Part shown: positions 24,465-32,308 of the stretch, in pieces
Layout: every line of letters starts with the position of its first letter
Position numbering within the stretch: the stretch's first letter is position 1
NCBI RefSeq assembly: GCF_028527925.1
Contig: NZ_JAPESW010000043.1
Coordinates: forward strand, 1-32,308
Reading direction: 5' to 3'
Source: Cellulomonas fimi
GTDB lineage: Bacteria; Actinomycetota; Actinomycetes; Actinomycetales; Cellulomonadaceae
Length of the DNA stretch: 32,308 nucleotides
Notes under the pieces: generated by a model
Told to the model about the DNA's origin: nothing
The model's input: only the letters and a program-made list of their open reading frames with translations
The model's database searches: none
Made by a program: the position numbers and the translations under genes

Positions 24465-25000
24465 CGGCGCCCGCCGAGCAGGTCGTCGACGGCTTCCAGG
24501 GCGGCGCGCGCGTCGGGCACGTGGTGCACCGCGGGCCGGCCCGACGAGCCGCCGGTCAGACGCTCCGCGGTGACGCCGGGCGGCGGTCCCGGCTCGTGCC
24601 CGTCCGCGGCGCGGACGACCCAGCCGCCGACGGCGACGACCGGCACGCCCGTCCCGACGGCGAGGGCGACCTCGCTCAGCGTGCCCCACGACCCGCCGAC
24701 GCTCACGACCACGTCGCTCGCGCGCACGAGCAGCGCGTTGCGGACCTCACCCAGCCCGGTCGGGAGCGCGACGGTGAGCCAGCGGTTCCCGGCGGCGCGG
24801 TCGTCGCCCGGTAGCAACCCGACGACCGTGCCGCCCGCGTCGTGCGCGCCGCGGGACACGGCGCCCATGACGCCGCCGAGCCCGCCGCACAGGACGACGT
24901 GACCGCGCGCGGCGAGGCCCGCCCCGAGCGCCTCGGCGACGTCGAGGTCCACCGCCGACGCCTCGCCGGGTCCCACGACGCCGACGTGCCTGCCGCTCAT
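24461..25000 (-). CDS. LOG/TIGR00725-family Rossmann protein (nucleotide-binding, MoCo carrier or LOG-like)
   Basis: The 179-aa protein has a Rossmann fold of the LOG/YgdH/MoCo-carrier superfamily: GVVGPGEA near the start, CGGLGGVMGAVSRGAHDAGG (38-57), and VGGSWGTLSEVALA (101-114) in place of the PGGxGTxxE motif of cytokinin-type LOG enzymes. The Glu110 of that loop is kept. TIGR00725 proteins are annotated only as unknown or as molybdenum-cofactor carrier-like, so phosphoribohydrolase activity is possible but uncertain. GGGAGG eight nt before the ATG supports the start. Its stop overlaps the GTG of the UdgB gene, which predicts translational coupling. The divergent Cys-rich small gene starts 132 nt away. 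Confidence 0.85.
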   Translation of the reverse strand: MSGRHVGVVGPGEASAVDLDVAEALGAGLAARGHVVLCGGLGGVMGAVSRGAHDAGGTVVGLLPGDDRAAGNRWLTVALPTGLGEVRNALLVRASDVVVSVGGSWGTLSEVALAVGTGVPVVAVGGWVVRAADGHEPGPPPGVTAERLTGGSSGRPAVHHVPDARAALEAVDDLLGGRR

Positions 25001-25132
25001 GCCGCCTCCCGCCTCGCTCCGTCCCCCCATCGGACCACACCGCGACCGGATCGGGACCTCTTCGTGACCTGGGACGCTTCCCTGGCAGCGCGTCCACCGC
25101 GCATCCTTCCGGCACGTCGAAGGAGGCGAGAC

Positions 25133-25351
25133 ATGGAGCGAGCCGTCACGGGTTCGTCCGAGGGGCCGGCCGGTCGGGTCGACTGCTACTGCGGGTGCCC
25201 GACGTGCCCGGGGACGGGCAGCGCGCCGGCGGACGGTGCCGACGCCGCCTGGCTGCACACCGTGCTGCCCCCCGCGACGTCGCAGCCGTGGGTGATCCTG
25301 CCGTTCGGCGCCGTCTGGTCGGGCCGCACGGCGGTCGACGTGAGCGACTGA
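25133..25351 (+). CDS. Small Cys-rich protein with CxCxCxxC motif, unknown function
   Basis: The 72-aa protein has four Cys (18, 20, 22, 25) in RVDCYCGCPTCPGTG, a compact cluster that could bind zinc, copper or an iron-sulfur cluster. A Gly/Ala/Asp linker and a C-terminal hydrophobic segment follow: WLHTVLPPATSQPWVILPFG, then AVWSGRTAVDVSD. There is no signal peptide or lipobox. The start is well supported: AAGGAGG lies eight nt before ATG 25133, one of the best ribosome binding sites in the window. The gene is divergent from the LOG-like gene and convergent with the YciO-like gene. Third-position GC is high, so it is probably real. I recognise no family. Confidence 0.8.
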   Translation: MERAVTGSSEGPAGRVDCYCGCPTCPGTGSAPADGADAAWLHTVLPPATSQPWVILPFGAVWSGRTAVDVSD

Positions 25352-25385
25352 GCCGTCGGCCGTCGGCCGCCGGTCACCGCGCCGC

Positions 25386-26006
25386 TCAGGCGAACCGCGA
25401 CGCGTCCCCCGCGCCCTCGCGGACGACCTCCGGCACACCCTCGGTCCAGTCGACGACGGTCGTGGGGACGGTGCCGCAGTCCCCCGCGTCCACGACGGCG
25501 TCGACCAGGTGGTCGAGCTCCTCCTTGATCTGCCAGCCCTCGGTGAGCGGCTCGTCCTGGCCGGGCAGCAGCAGCGTCGACGACAGCAGCGGCTCGCCGA
25601 GCTCGCGGACGATCGCCTGCGCGACGCGGTTGTCGGGGATGCGCACCCCGACGGACCGCTTCTTCGGGTGCGCGAGCCGGCGCGGGACCTCGGGCGTCGC
25701 CTGGAGGATGAAGGTGTACGGCCCGGGGGTGGCCGCCTTGATCGCGCGGAAGGCCGCGTTGTCGAGGTGCACGAGCTGCCCGAGCTGCGCGAAGTCGGCG
25801 CACACGAGCGTGAAGTGGTGCCGGTCGTCGAGGTGCCGGATGCGGCGGATCCGCTCGGCGCCCTCCTGGTCGCCGACCCGGCAGCCGAGCGCGTAGCAGG
25901 AGTCGGTCGGGTAGACGACGAGGCCGCCGTTCCGCAGCAGGTCGACGACCTGCGCGATCGCCCGGGGCTGCGGGTCGTGCGGGTGGACGTCGAAGTAGCG
26001 GGCCAT
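25386..26006 (-). CDS. YciO/Sua5/YrdC-family protein (L-threonylcarbamoyladenylate synthase-like)
   Basis: The 206-aa protein has the YrdC fold. The ATP/substrate-binding signatures are NGGLVVYPTDSCYALGCRVG (27-46), RHHFTLVC, GPYTFILQAT (about 95-104) and KKRSVGVRIPDN (114-125). YrdC makes the threonylcarbamoyl-AMP precursor of t6A37 in tRNA. The size and KRSVGVR motif fit the YciO subgroup, which in E. coli does not replace TsaC/YrdC fully, so the true t6A enzyme may lie elsewhere. The start is leaderless: TACGCT lies seven nt before ATG 26006. It is followed by a 34-nt convergent gap with the Cys-rich gene. Confidence 0.93.
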   Translation of the reverse strand: MARYFDVHPHDPQPRAIAQVVDLLRNGGLVVYPTDSCYALGCRVGDQEGAERIRRIRHLDDRHHFTLVCADFAQLGQLVHLDNAAFRAIKAATPGPYTFILQATPEVPRRLAHPKKRSVGVRIPDNRVAQAIVRELGEPLLSSTLLLPGQDEPLTEGWQIKEELDHLVDAVVDAGDCGTVPTTVVDWTEGVPEVVREGAGDASRFA

Positions 26007-26013
26007 GCGCCCG

Positions 26014-26019
26014 AGCGTA
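26014..26019 (-). promoter_or_regulatory. -10 box of a leaderless promoter for the YciO gene
   Basis: On the minus strand TACGCT is followed by seven nt and the ATG at 26006. It lies within 40 nt of the end of the EF-G2 gene, so it may allow separate expression. Confidence 0.5.
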
Positions 26020-26045
26020 GGGCCGTCGCGGTCCGGACGTCCGGG

Positions 26046-28100
26046 TCAGGCGGGGACGAGGTGGTCGGGGCAGACCTCGAACCGGTCCGGGGTCATCGTG
26101 AGCTCGGCGCGGCCGCCCGTGAGCGAGCGCAGGTCGAGCGCGTACCGGGCGAGCTCGGCCTCCGGCACGGACGCCTCGATCCGGACGGTGCCGTCGTCGA
26201 GCGACGTCGTCGCGGTGATGCGGCCGCGCCGCGACGACAGGTCGCTCATGACGTCGCCCTGCGCGGCCGTCGGGACGACGACCGAGACGTGGCAGATCGG
26301 CTCGAGCACGACGGTCCCGGCAGCGGCGAGCGCCTCGCGGACGCCCGTCGCGGCCGCGGTGCGGAACGCCATGTCGGACGAGTCGACCGAGTGCGCCTTG
26401 CCGTCGTACACCTCGACGCGCAGGTCGACGACGGGGTACCCGTGCGGGCCGCCGTGCTCCATCGCCTCGACGACGCCCTTCTGCACCGCGGGCAGGTAGC
26501 CGCGCGGGATGGCACCGCCGACGACCTTGTCGACGAACTCGAAGCCCGACCCGTGCGGCGCGGGCGAGACGCGCAGCTGCACGACGGCGTACTGCCCGTG
26601 CCCGCCCGACTGCTTCTTGACCTTGCCCTCGGCCTCGACGGGCTTGCGGATGGTCTCCCGGTAGCCGACCGGCACGGGCGACGTCCGGACGTGCACGCCG
26701 AAGACGCGCGCGAGGCGCTCGAGCGCGACCGCGAGGTGCGTGTCGCCGAGGCCGCGCAGGATCGTCCGGTCGGTGCTGCGGTCGACGGTGAGCGTGGTGT
26801 CCTCGGCGACGAGCCGGGTCAGGGCCGCGGAGAGGCGGTCGTCGTCGGACTGCGTGACGGGCTCGAGCGCAAGGGCGTACACGGGCGGACGGGTGCGCGG
26901 CGGGACGGCCGTCATCGACGCGCCGGGGCCGGTCCGGTCGGCGAGCAGCGATCCCGACGGGGTGCCCGTGAGCTTCGCGACGGCCGCGACGTGCCCGGCC
27001 GGGACCGCGTCGACCGGCACGTGGTCCTTGCCGCGCAGCCGGAAGAGCCCGGGGATGCGCTCCTCGGTGCGGGTCGTCGTGTTGACGAGCTTGTCGCCGG
27101 GGCGCAGCGTGCCGGACAGCACGCGCAGGAGGGTCACCTGCCCGACGAACGGGTCGGCGAGCGTGCGGAACGCGTGCACCAGCACGGGCCCGTCCGGGTC
27201 GGCGGCGACCTCGACGACCGTCTCGCCGGCGAGCACACGGGCCGTGCGGTCCGCGGGCGACGGCGCGAGCTCGCACAGCAGGTCCGCGAGCCGGTCGACG
27301 CCGACCCCGGTGACCCCGGAGACGACGAGGACCGGGAAAGCCTCCCGGTCCCTGACCTCGTGCGCGAGCGTCCGCTCCAGCTCGGCGGCGCTCGGTACGT
27401 CGCCCGACAGGTAGCGCTCCAGCTGCTCGTCGTCGTGCGCGACGATCTCCTCGGTCACCTCGTCGTGCAGGCGGTGCTCCTCGTCCACGACGTCGGCCGG
27501 CAGCGGCTCGGTGTGGTGGTGCCCCTCGGCGTCGTACGCGAGGCCCTCCTCGGTGAGCACGTCGGCCACGCCCGTGAACGCCGACTCCTCGCCGAGCGGG
27601 AGCTCGAGCGGCACGAACCCGTCGCCGAACGCCGCGCGCAGGTCGGCCAGGACGTGCCGGAAGTCCGCGCGCGCCTTGTCCTCCTTGGTGACGACGACGA
27701 TCACGGGCAGCCCTGCCTCGGCCGCGGTGCGCCACGCCGCGTGCGTGCCCGCCTGCACGCCGTCGACCGCGCTGACCACGACGAGCGCGAGGTCCGCGGC
27801 CGACACCGCGGCGTCGCACGCACCGACGAAGTCCGGCGACCCGGGGGTGTCGAGCAGCGTCACGTCGTAGTCGCCGTCGGGGGCACGCCATCGGAACGGC
27901 GCCACGCCCAGCCCGAGCGAGATGCCGCGGGCGACCTCCTCCGGCTCGTGGTCGCTCACCGTCGAGCCGTCCTCCACGCGACCCGGCCGGGTCAGCACCC
28001 CGGCCTGGTGGAGCAGCTCCTCGACGAGCGTCGTCTTGCCCGCGCCGGCGGCGCCCAGCAGGGCCACCGTGCGGATCCTCGGCGTCGTTGCCTGGTCCAT
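26046..28100 (-). CDS. EF-G2-like translation GTPase with altered switch II
   Basis: The 684-aa protein has EF-G domain order I to V: G1 GAAGAGKTT (16-24), DTPGSPDF (84-91), TKED (138-141), then EF-G II-IV (GGAIPRGYLPAVQKGVVEAM) and a C-terminal domain V. Two residues differ from canonical EF-G. The His after DTPG, needed to activate water, is Ser88. The guanine-recognition NKxD is TKED. EF-G2-like proteins of actinobacteria are known paralogues beside the main fusA; mycobacterial EF-G2 binds GTP but lacks ribosome-stimulated GTPase activity. The main EF-G gene is not in this window. ATG 28100 has GGGAGA eight nt upstream; the Gly/Pro-rich extension above it is not part of the fold. The next minus-strand gene downstream is YciO. 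Confidence 0.93.
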   Translation of the reverse strand: MDQATTPRIRTVALLGAAGAGKTTLVEELLHQAGVLTRPGRVEDGSTVSDHEPEEVARGISLGLGVAPFRWRAPDGDYDVTLLDTPGSPDFVGACDAAVSAADLALVVVSAVDGVQAGTHAAWRTAAEAGLPVIVVVTKEDKARADFRHVLADLRAAFGDGFVPLELPLGEESAFTGVADVLTEEGLAYDAEGHHHTEPLPADVVDEEHRLHDEVTEEIVAHDDEQLERYLSGDVPSAAELERTLAHEVRDREAFPVLVVSGVTGVGVDRLADLLCELAPSPADRTARVLAGETVVEVAADPDGPVLVHAFRTLADPFVGQVTLLRVLSGTLRPGDKLVNTTTRTEERIPGLFRLRGKDHVPVDAVPAGHVAAVAKLTGTPSGSLLADRTGPGASMTAVPPRTRPPVYALALEPVTQSDDDRLSAALTRLVAEDTTLTVDRSTDRTILRGLGDTHLAVALERLARVFGVHVRTSPVPVGYRETIRKPVEAEGKVKKQSGGHGQYAVVQLRVSPAPHGSGFEFVDKVVGGAIPRGYLPAVQKGVVEAMEHGGPHGYPVVDLRVEVYDGKAHSVDSSDMAFRTAAATGVREALAAAGTVVLEPICHVSVVVPTAAQGDVMSDLSSRRGRITATTSLDDGTVRIEASVPEAELARYALDLRSLTGGRAELTMTPDRFEVCPDHLVPA

Positions 28101-28149
28101 CGTCGTCTCCCGGCCGCCTCCCGGCGGTTCCCCGGGGGCACGTGCGACC

Positions 28150-28155
28150 ACACTA
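28150..28155 (-). promoter_or_regulatory. Candidate -10 box for the EF-G2-like gene
   Basis: On the minus strand TAGTGT lies about 50 nt before the ATG, giving a leader of about 43 nt that ends in GGGAGA. The 217-nt gap also holds the FKBP terminator. Confidence 0.4.
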
Positions 28156-28260
28156 GCCAGACCCGCCCGGCCGCGGCAGGACGAGAGGCCCTGGCGTCCG
28201 CAGCGGTCGCGTGCCCGCTGCCGACGCGGGTCCGGCAGCGGCTCCGGGGCAGACGGCGAC

Positions 28261-28300
28261 GGCCCGGGACGCACCCTCGCGAACAGGGGCGTCCCGGGCC
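28261..28300 (-). terminator. Strong hairpin terminator after the FKBP gene
   Basis: GGCCCGGGACGC (28261-28272) pairs perfectly with GCGTCCCGGGCC (28289-28300). CCCT (28274-28277) and AGGG (28285-28288) extend the stem past a bulged A. It lies 18 nt beyond the FKBP stop; no T-run follows. Confidence 0.75.
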
Positions 28301-28317
28301 GCCGGGAGCGTCGTGCG

Positions 28318-29289
28318 TCAGCGCGCGTCGAGGATGTCGACCACGAAGACGAGCGTCGAGCCCGCCGGGATCGAGCCCTGCGCCTGGTCGCCGTAGCCCT
28401 GGTCCGGCGGGACGACGAGCAGGACCTGGCTGCCGACCGTCTGCCCCTGCACGCCCGTGTCCCAGCCCTGGATGACCGCGCCTGCGCCGACCTGGAACTC
28501 GAAGGGCTCGCCCTTCTCCCACGCGGAGTCGAACTGCGTGCCGTCCCACAGCCAGCCGGTGTACTTGACGGTGACGAAGTCGTTCTCCTCGACCGTCTTG
28601 CCGGTGCCCGTGATGAGCGGCTGCGTGACGAGCGTCGTCGGGGCGTCGCCGCCGACCGGCGCGATCGACGGCGCGCCGTCCTCGCCCAGCGTCACGGCGG
28701 GCAGGCCCGCGGCCGGGGCCACGGCCTCGCCCTCCGCGCGCGTCGGCAGGCTCGCGGGGTCGGCGCCGTCGACCGCGTCGACGACCTCCATCGCGTACAC
28801 CTGCGTGTTGTTCTCGCCCGACGACAGCGCGACGAGCACGCGCGCGCCGACGTGCGCGCCCTTCAGCTCGGTGTCGAGCTCGGCGATGCTGGTCTGGCCG
28901 ACCTTGATGCGCTGCGGGGTCTCGGTGTCGTACGTCGAGCCCATCTTCGAGCCGTCGGTGCCGTTGAGCATGAGCATCTGGACGGACATGATCTGCCCGT
29001 CCGTCAGCTCGTCACCCGTGCCGTCCTCGACGAGGTGCGCCACGAAGGTCGTCACGTTGAACGGCGTGCTCGGGAGCGTGACGGTCGGCTCCTTGCCGGC
29101 CTCGCCCTCGATCTTCACCTTGGCGAGCGCGGCCTTGTCGGCGGCGACCGCGGCGTTCGCGGAGGCGGACGCGTCGGCCGACGGCGAGTCGTCGGAACCG
29201 CCGTCGCCGCTGCACGCGGCCAGCGAGAGGGACAGGACGAGCGCGGTCGCCGTGGCGACGACGGCGCGAGCGGTGGTCGTGCGGCGCAC
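28318..29289 (-). CDS. FKBP-type peptidyl-prolyl isomerase lipoprotein
   Basis: The 323-aa protein is exported and lipid-anchored: a signal peptide ends in LSLAAC with the lipobox Cys26, followed by a Ser/Ala/Asp-rich spacer. The last 100 residues form an FKBP domain, from TVEENDFVTVKYTGWLWDGT and FDSAWEKGEPFEFQVGAGAV to VLLVVPPDQGYGDQ and the final strand TLVFVVDILDAR. Residues about 65-210 look like a second, degenerate FKBP-like domain (TPFNVTTFVAHLV, MGSTYDTETPQRIKVG). The family speeds proline isomerisation in exported proteins. GTG 29289 is chosen because the basic n-region and GGAGGA at eight nt support it; upstream open frame is not signal-like. A TACCGT box lies 54 nt upstream and a strong hairpin ends it. 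Confidence 0.93.
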   Translation of the reverse strand: MRRTTTARAVVATATALVLSLSLAACSGDGGSDDSPSADASASANAAVAADKAALAKVKIEGEAGKEPTVTLPSTPFNVTTFVAHLVEDGTGDELTDGQIMSVQMLMLNGTDGSKMGSTYDTETPQRIKVGQTSIAELDTELKGAHVGARVLVALSSGENNTQVYAMEVVDAVDGADPASLPTRAEGEAVAPAAGLPAVTLGEDGAPSIAPVGGDAPTTLVTQPLITGTGKTVEENDFVTVKYTGWLWDGTQFDSAWEKGEPFEFQVGAGAVIQGWDTGVQGQTVGSQVLLVVPPDQGYGDQAQGSIPAGSTLVFVVDILDAR

Positions 29290-29342
29290 GAGGGTCCTCC
29301 GTCGTATCGGGTCCCGCCCGGGGTCAGGCGGCGGACCCCGGC

Positions 29343-29348
29343 ACGGTA
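29343..29348 (-). promoter_or_regulatory. Candidate -10 box of the FKBP gene
   Basis: TACCGT on the minus strand is 53 nt before the GTG start, with GGAGGA in the leader. The 175-nt gap to the next gene shows no strong terminator for the DUF255 gene upstream of it. Confidence 0.45.
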
Positions 29349-29464
29349 CGCGACTTTCCTGGGCGTCCGCTGGGCGCGACCGTCCGAAACCCTTCAGCAC
29401 CGGTGTCGGCGTGGCTCGGTCCTGCTTGCGCGGAGGTGCTGCGGCGGCAGTGACGTGCGCGGGC

Positions 29465-31636
<2,172 letters not shown>

Positions 31637-31678
31637 GACGCTCCCTCCGCGGGGCGTCCGGCTCCCCGGGAGCGTCCG

Positions 31679-31684
31679 ACGCTA
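31679..31684 (-). promoter_or_regulatory. Candidate -10 box of the DUF255 gene
   Basis: On the minus strand TAGCGT lies about 42 nt before the ATG at 31636; the leader ends in GGAGGGAG. Confidence 0.45.
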
Positions 31685-31697
31685 CGCGCGGACCGGC

Positions 31698-31731
31698 GAC
31701 GCCGCGCGGGCGGCGGGACCCGCGCGGCGTC
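31698..31731 (-). terminator. Perfect 13-bp hairpin after the septum-formation gene
   Basis: GACGCCGCGCGGG (31698-31710) pairs perfectly with CCCGCGCGGCGTC (31719-31731) around an 8-nt loop. It starts six nt beyond the stop codon of the gene at 31737-32252. Confidence 0.75.
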
Positions 31732-31736
31732 CGGGA

Positions 31737-32252
31737 TCAGCGCGCGGCGCCCTTGAGGGTGCCGGTGACGAGCTCGCCGTCGGTGTCGAGGACGCACTGG
31801 ATGACGCGGTCGTCGACCGTCTCCCAGCCGCCCTGCGAGGGGGTCAGCGGCCACAGGTACAGCGCGGAGTCGTCGTAGGGGATGCCGACGAACGCCTCGA
31901 ACTCGGCGCTGCAGAACTCCTCGCCCTGCGTCATGAGCGCGTCGTCGCCGGGGAAGTCGCCCTCGGGGAGCTCGGTCTGGGCGTAGATCTCGCCGTCGTG
32001 CGGGTCGGCGCACGGGACGACGGGCAGGGACTCCATCGCGGTGTCCTCCTCGATCCCGTTCATGTTGAGGCAGTCACCGACCTGGACGGAGAAGACGTCG
32101 GCGTCGGCCGACGCCGTGATCTCGCCACCGGGGGACTCGCGGGGGGCCTCGTCGGGGCCGAGGAGCGCGCAGCCGGACAGCGCGAGGAGCAGGAGGGCGA
32201 CGGGCGTCGACGGACGCCGGCGGAGGGACGCGTCAGGCGTCGGCCCCCGCAC
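31737..32252 (-). CDS. Septum-formation family lipoprotein
   Basis: The 171-aa protein begins with a signal peptide ending in LALSGC (lipobox Cys28), then an acidic Pro/Glu spacer. The core holds the family pattern: FSVQVGDCLN, VPCADPHDGEIYAQTEL (about 79-95), a Cys pair (EEFCSAEFEAFVG) and a final QCVLDTDGELVTGTLKGA. Such 'septum formation' domain proteins occur in actinobacteria, where they are poorly characterised and often on the outer face of the membrane. The extracellular Cys residues probably form disulfides. GTG 32252 overlaps the end of the upstream VOC gene by 20 nt, so translation may be coupled. No ribosome binding site is clear. A perfect hairpin follows. Confidence 0.85.
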   Translation of the reverse strand: MRGPTPDASLRRRPSTPVALLLLALSGCALLGPDEAPRESPGGEITASADADVFSVQVGDCLNMNGIEEDTAMESLPVVPCADPHDGEIYAQTELPEGDFPGDDALMTQGEEFCSAEFEAFVGIPYDDSALYLWPLTPSQGGWETVDDRVIQCVLDTDGELVTGTLKGAAR

Positions 32253-32308
32253 CCGACCCGGCGATGTTGACGAGCCACGTCGTGCCGAACTTGTCGACGA
32301 CCATGCCG
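32233..32308 (-). CDS. VOC-family (PhnB/glyoxalase-like) protein, C-terminal fragment
   Basis: Only the last 24 residues are inside the window. GMVVDKFGTTWLVNIAGSGA ends in a short Gly/Ala tail and a TGA at 32235-32233. The 'G.V.DKFG..W.VNI' ending is typical of VOC proteins of the PhnB/3-demethylubiquinone-methyltransferase-like group. The rest of the gene lies to the right. It overlaps the start of the septum-formation gene, so the two are probably one transcript. No function can be assigned from this fragment alone. Confidence 0.7.
   Translation of the reverse strand, partial: GMVVDKFGTTWLVNIAGSGAGADA

Noticed and set aside
25509..28475. Plus-strand frame of 988 codons antisense to YciO and EF-G2
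   Set aside because: It has no recognisable domain and a shadow-like composition; the minus-strand genes account for the region.

Overview
The window is very GC-rich chromosomal DNA (well above 70% by eye) with strongly GC-biased third codon positions. The gene repertoire is F420/deazaflavin-type nitroreductase, DUF1918, MT0933-type antitoxin, LmeA-like DUF2993, EF-G2-like translation factor and actinobacterial septum-formation lipoprotein. This points to an actinomycete of the Micrococcales, most like Cellulomonas or a relative. That placement is an inference from gene content and base composition. I see no rRNA, tRNA, CRISPR array, insertion sequence, prophage or integrase, so this looks like stable chromosome rather than an island.

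Layout. 1-3885 (minus): a DUF1361 membrane protein, then the DEAH helicase hrpA, which runs off the left edge. 4157-6354 (plus): an ABC-F ribosome-associated ATPase overlapped by a YbaK-type aminoacyl-tRNA deacylase. 6606-6962: a STAS anti-sigma antagonist. 7095-11566: the sbcD-sbcC DNA end-processing pair. 11727-13955: a small membrane protein, a DUF2993 envelope protein preceded by a 39-codon upstream ORF, and an M50-type membrane protease. 14086-14829 (minus): an exported HNH nuclease. 14983-15905: a self-contained MerR regulator and a DUF2809 membrane protein. 16032-18343: an APC amino-acid permease and an aquaglyceroporin-like channel. A 24-bp tandem repeat and a strong hairpin follow in the convergent gap. 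18572-19256 (minus): a deazaflavin-dependent nitroreductase and an orphan antitoxin-like protein. 19394-20951 (plus): DUF1918 and an S33 peptidase. 21019-25000 (minus): LLM flavin oxidoreductase, a disordered small protein, a GH113-like glycosidase with its own operator, a family-5 uracil-DNA glycosylase and a LOG-like protein. 25133-25351 (plus): a small Cys-rich protein. 25386-32308 (minus): a YciO/Sua5-type protein, an EF-G2-like GTPase, an FKBP lipoprotein, a DUF255 thioredoxin-fold protein, a septum-formation lipoprotein and the end of a VOC protein.

Themes. Several genes act on DNA repair (sbcCD, UdgB) and on translation or tRNA quality (ABC-F, YbaK, YciO, EF-G2, hrpA). A second group acts at the cell envelope. 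Most are housekeeping or accessory genes in short independent units. The most consistent non-coding signal is a leaderless-promoter geometry: a TANNNT-like -10 box sits 6-7 nt before the start codon of about nine genes on both strands.

I found no convincing novel multi-gene system. The best candidates for something undescribed are the CxCxCxxC small protein, the GH113 operator, the palindromic repeat cluster at 12153-12273, the upstream ORF overlapping the DUF2993 gene, and the disordered insertion in SbcC.
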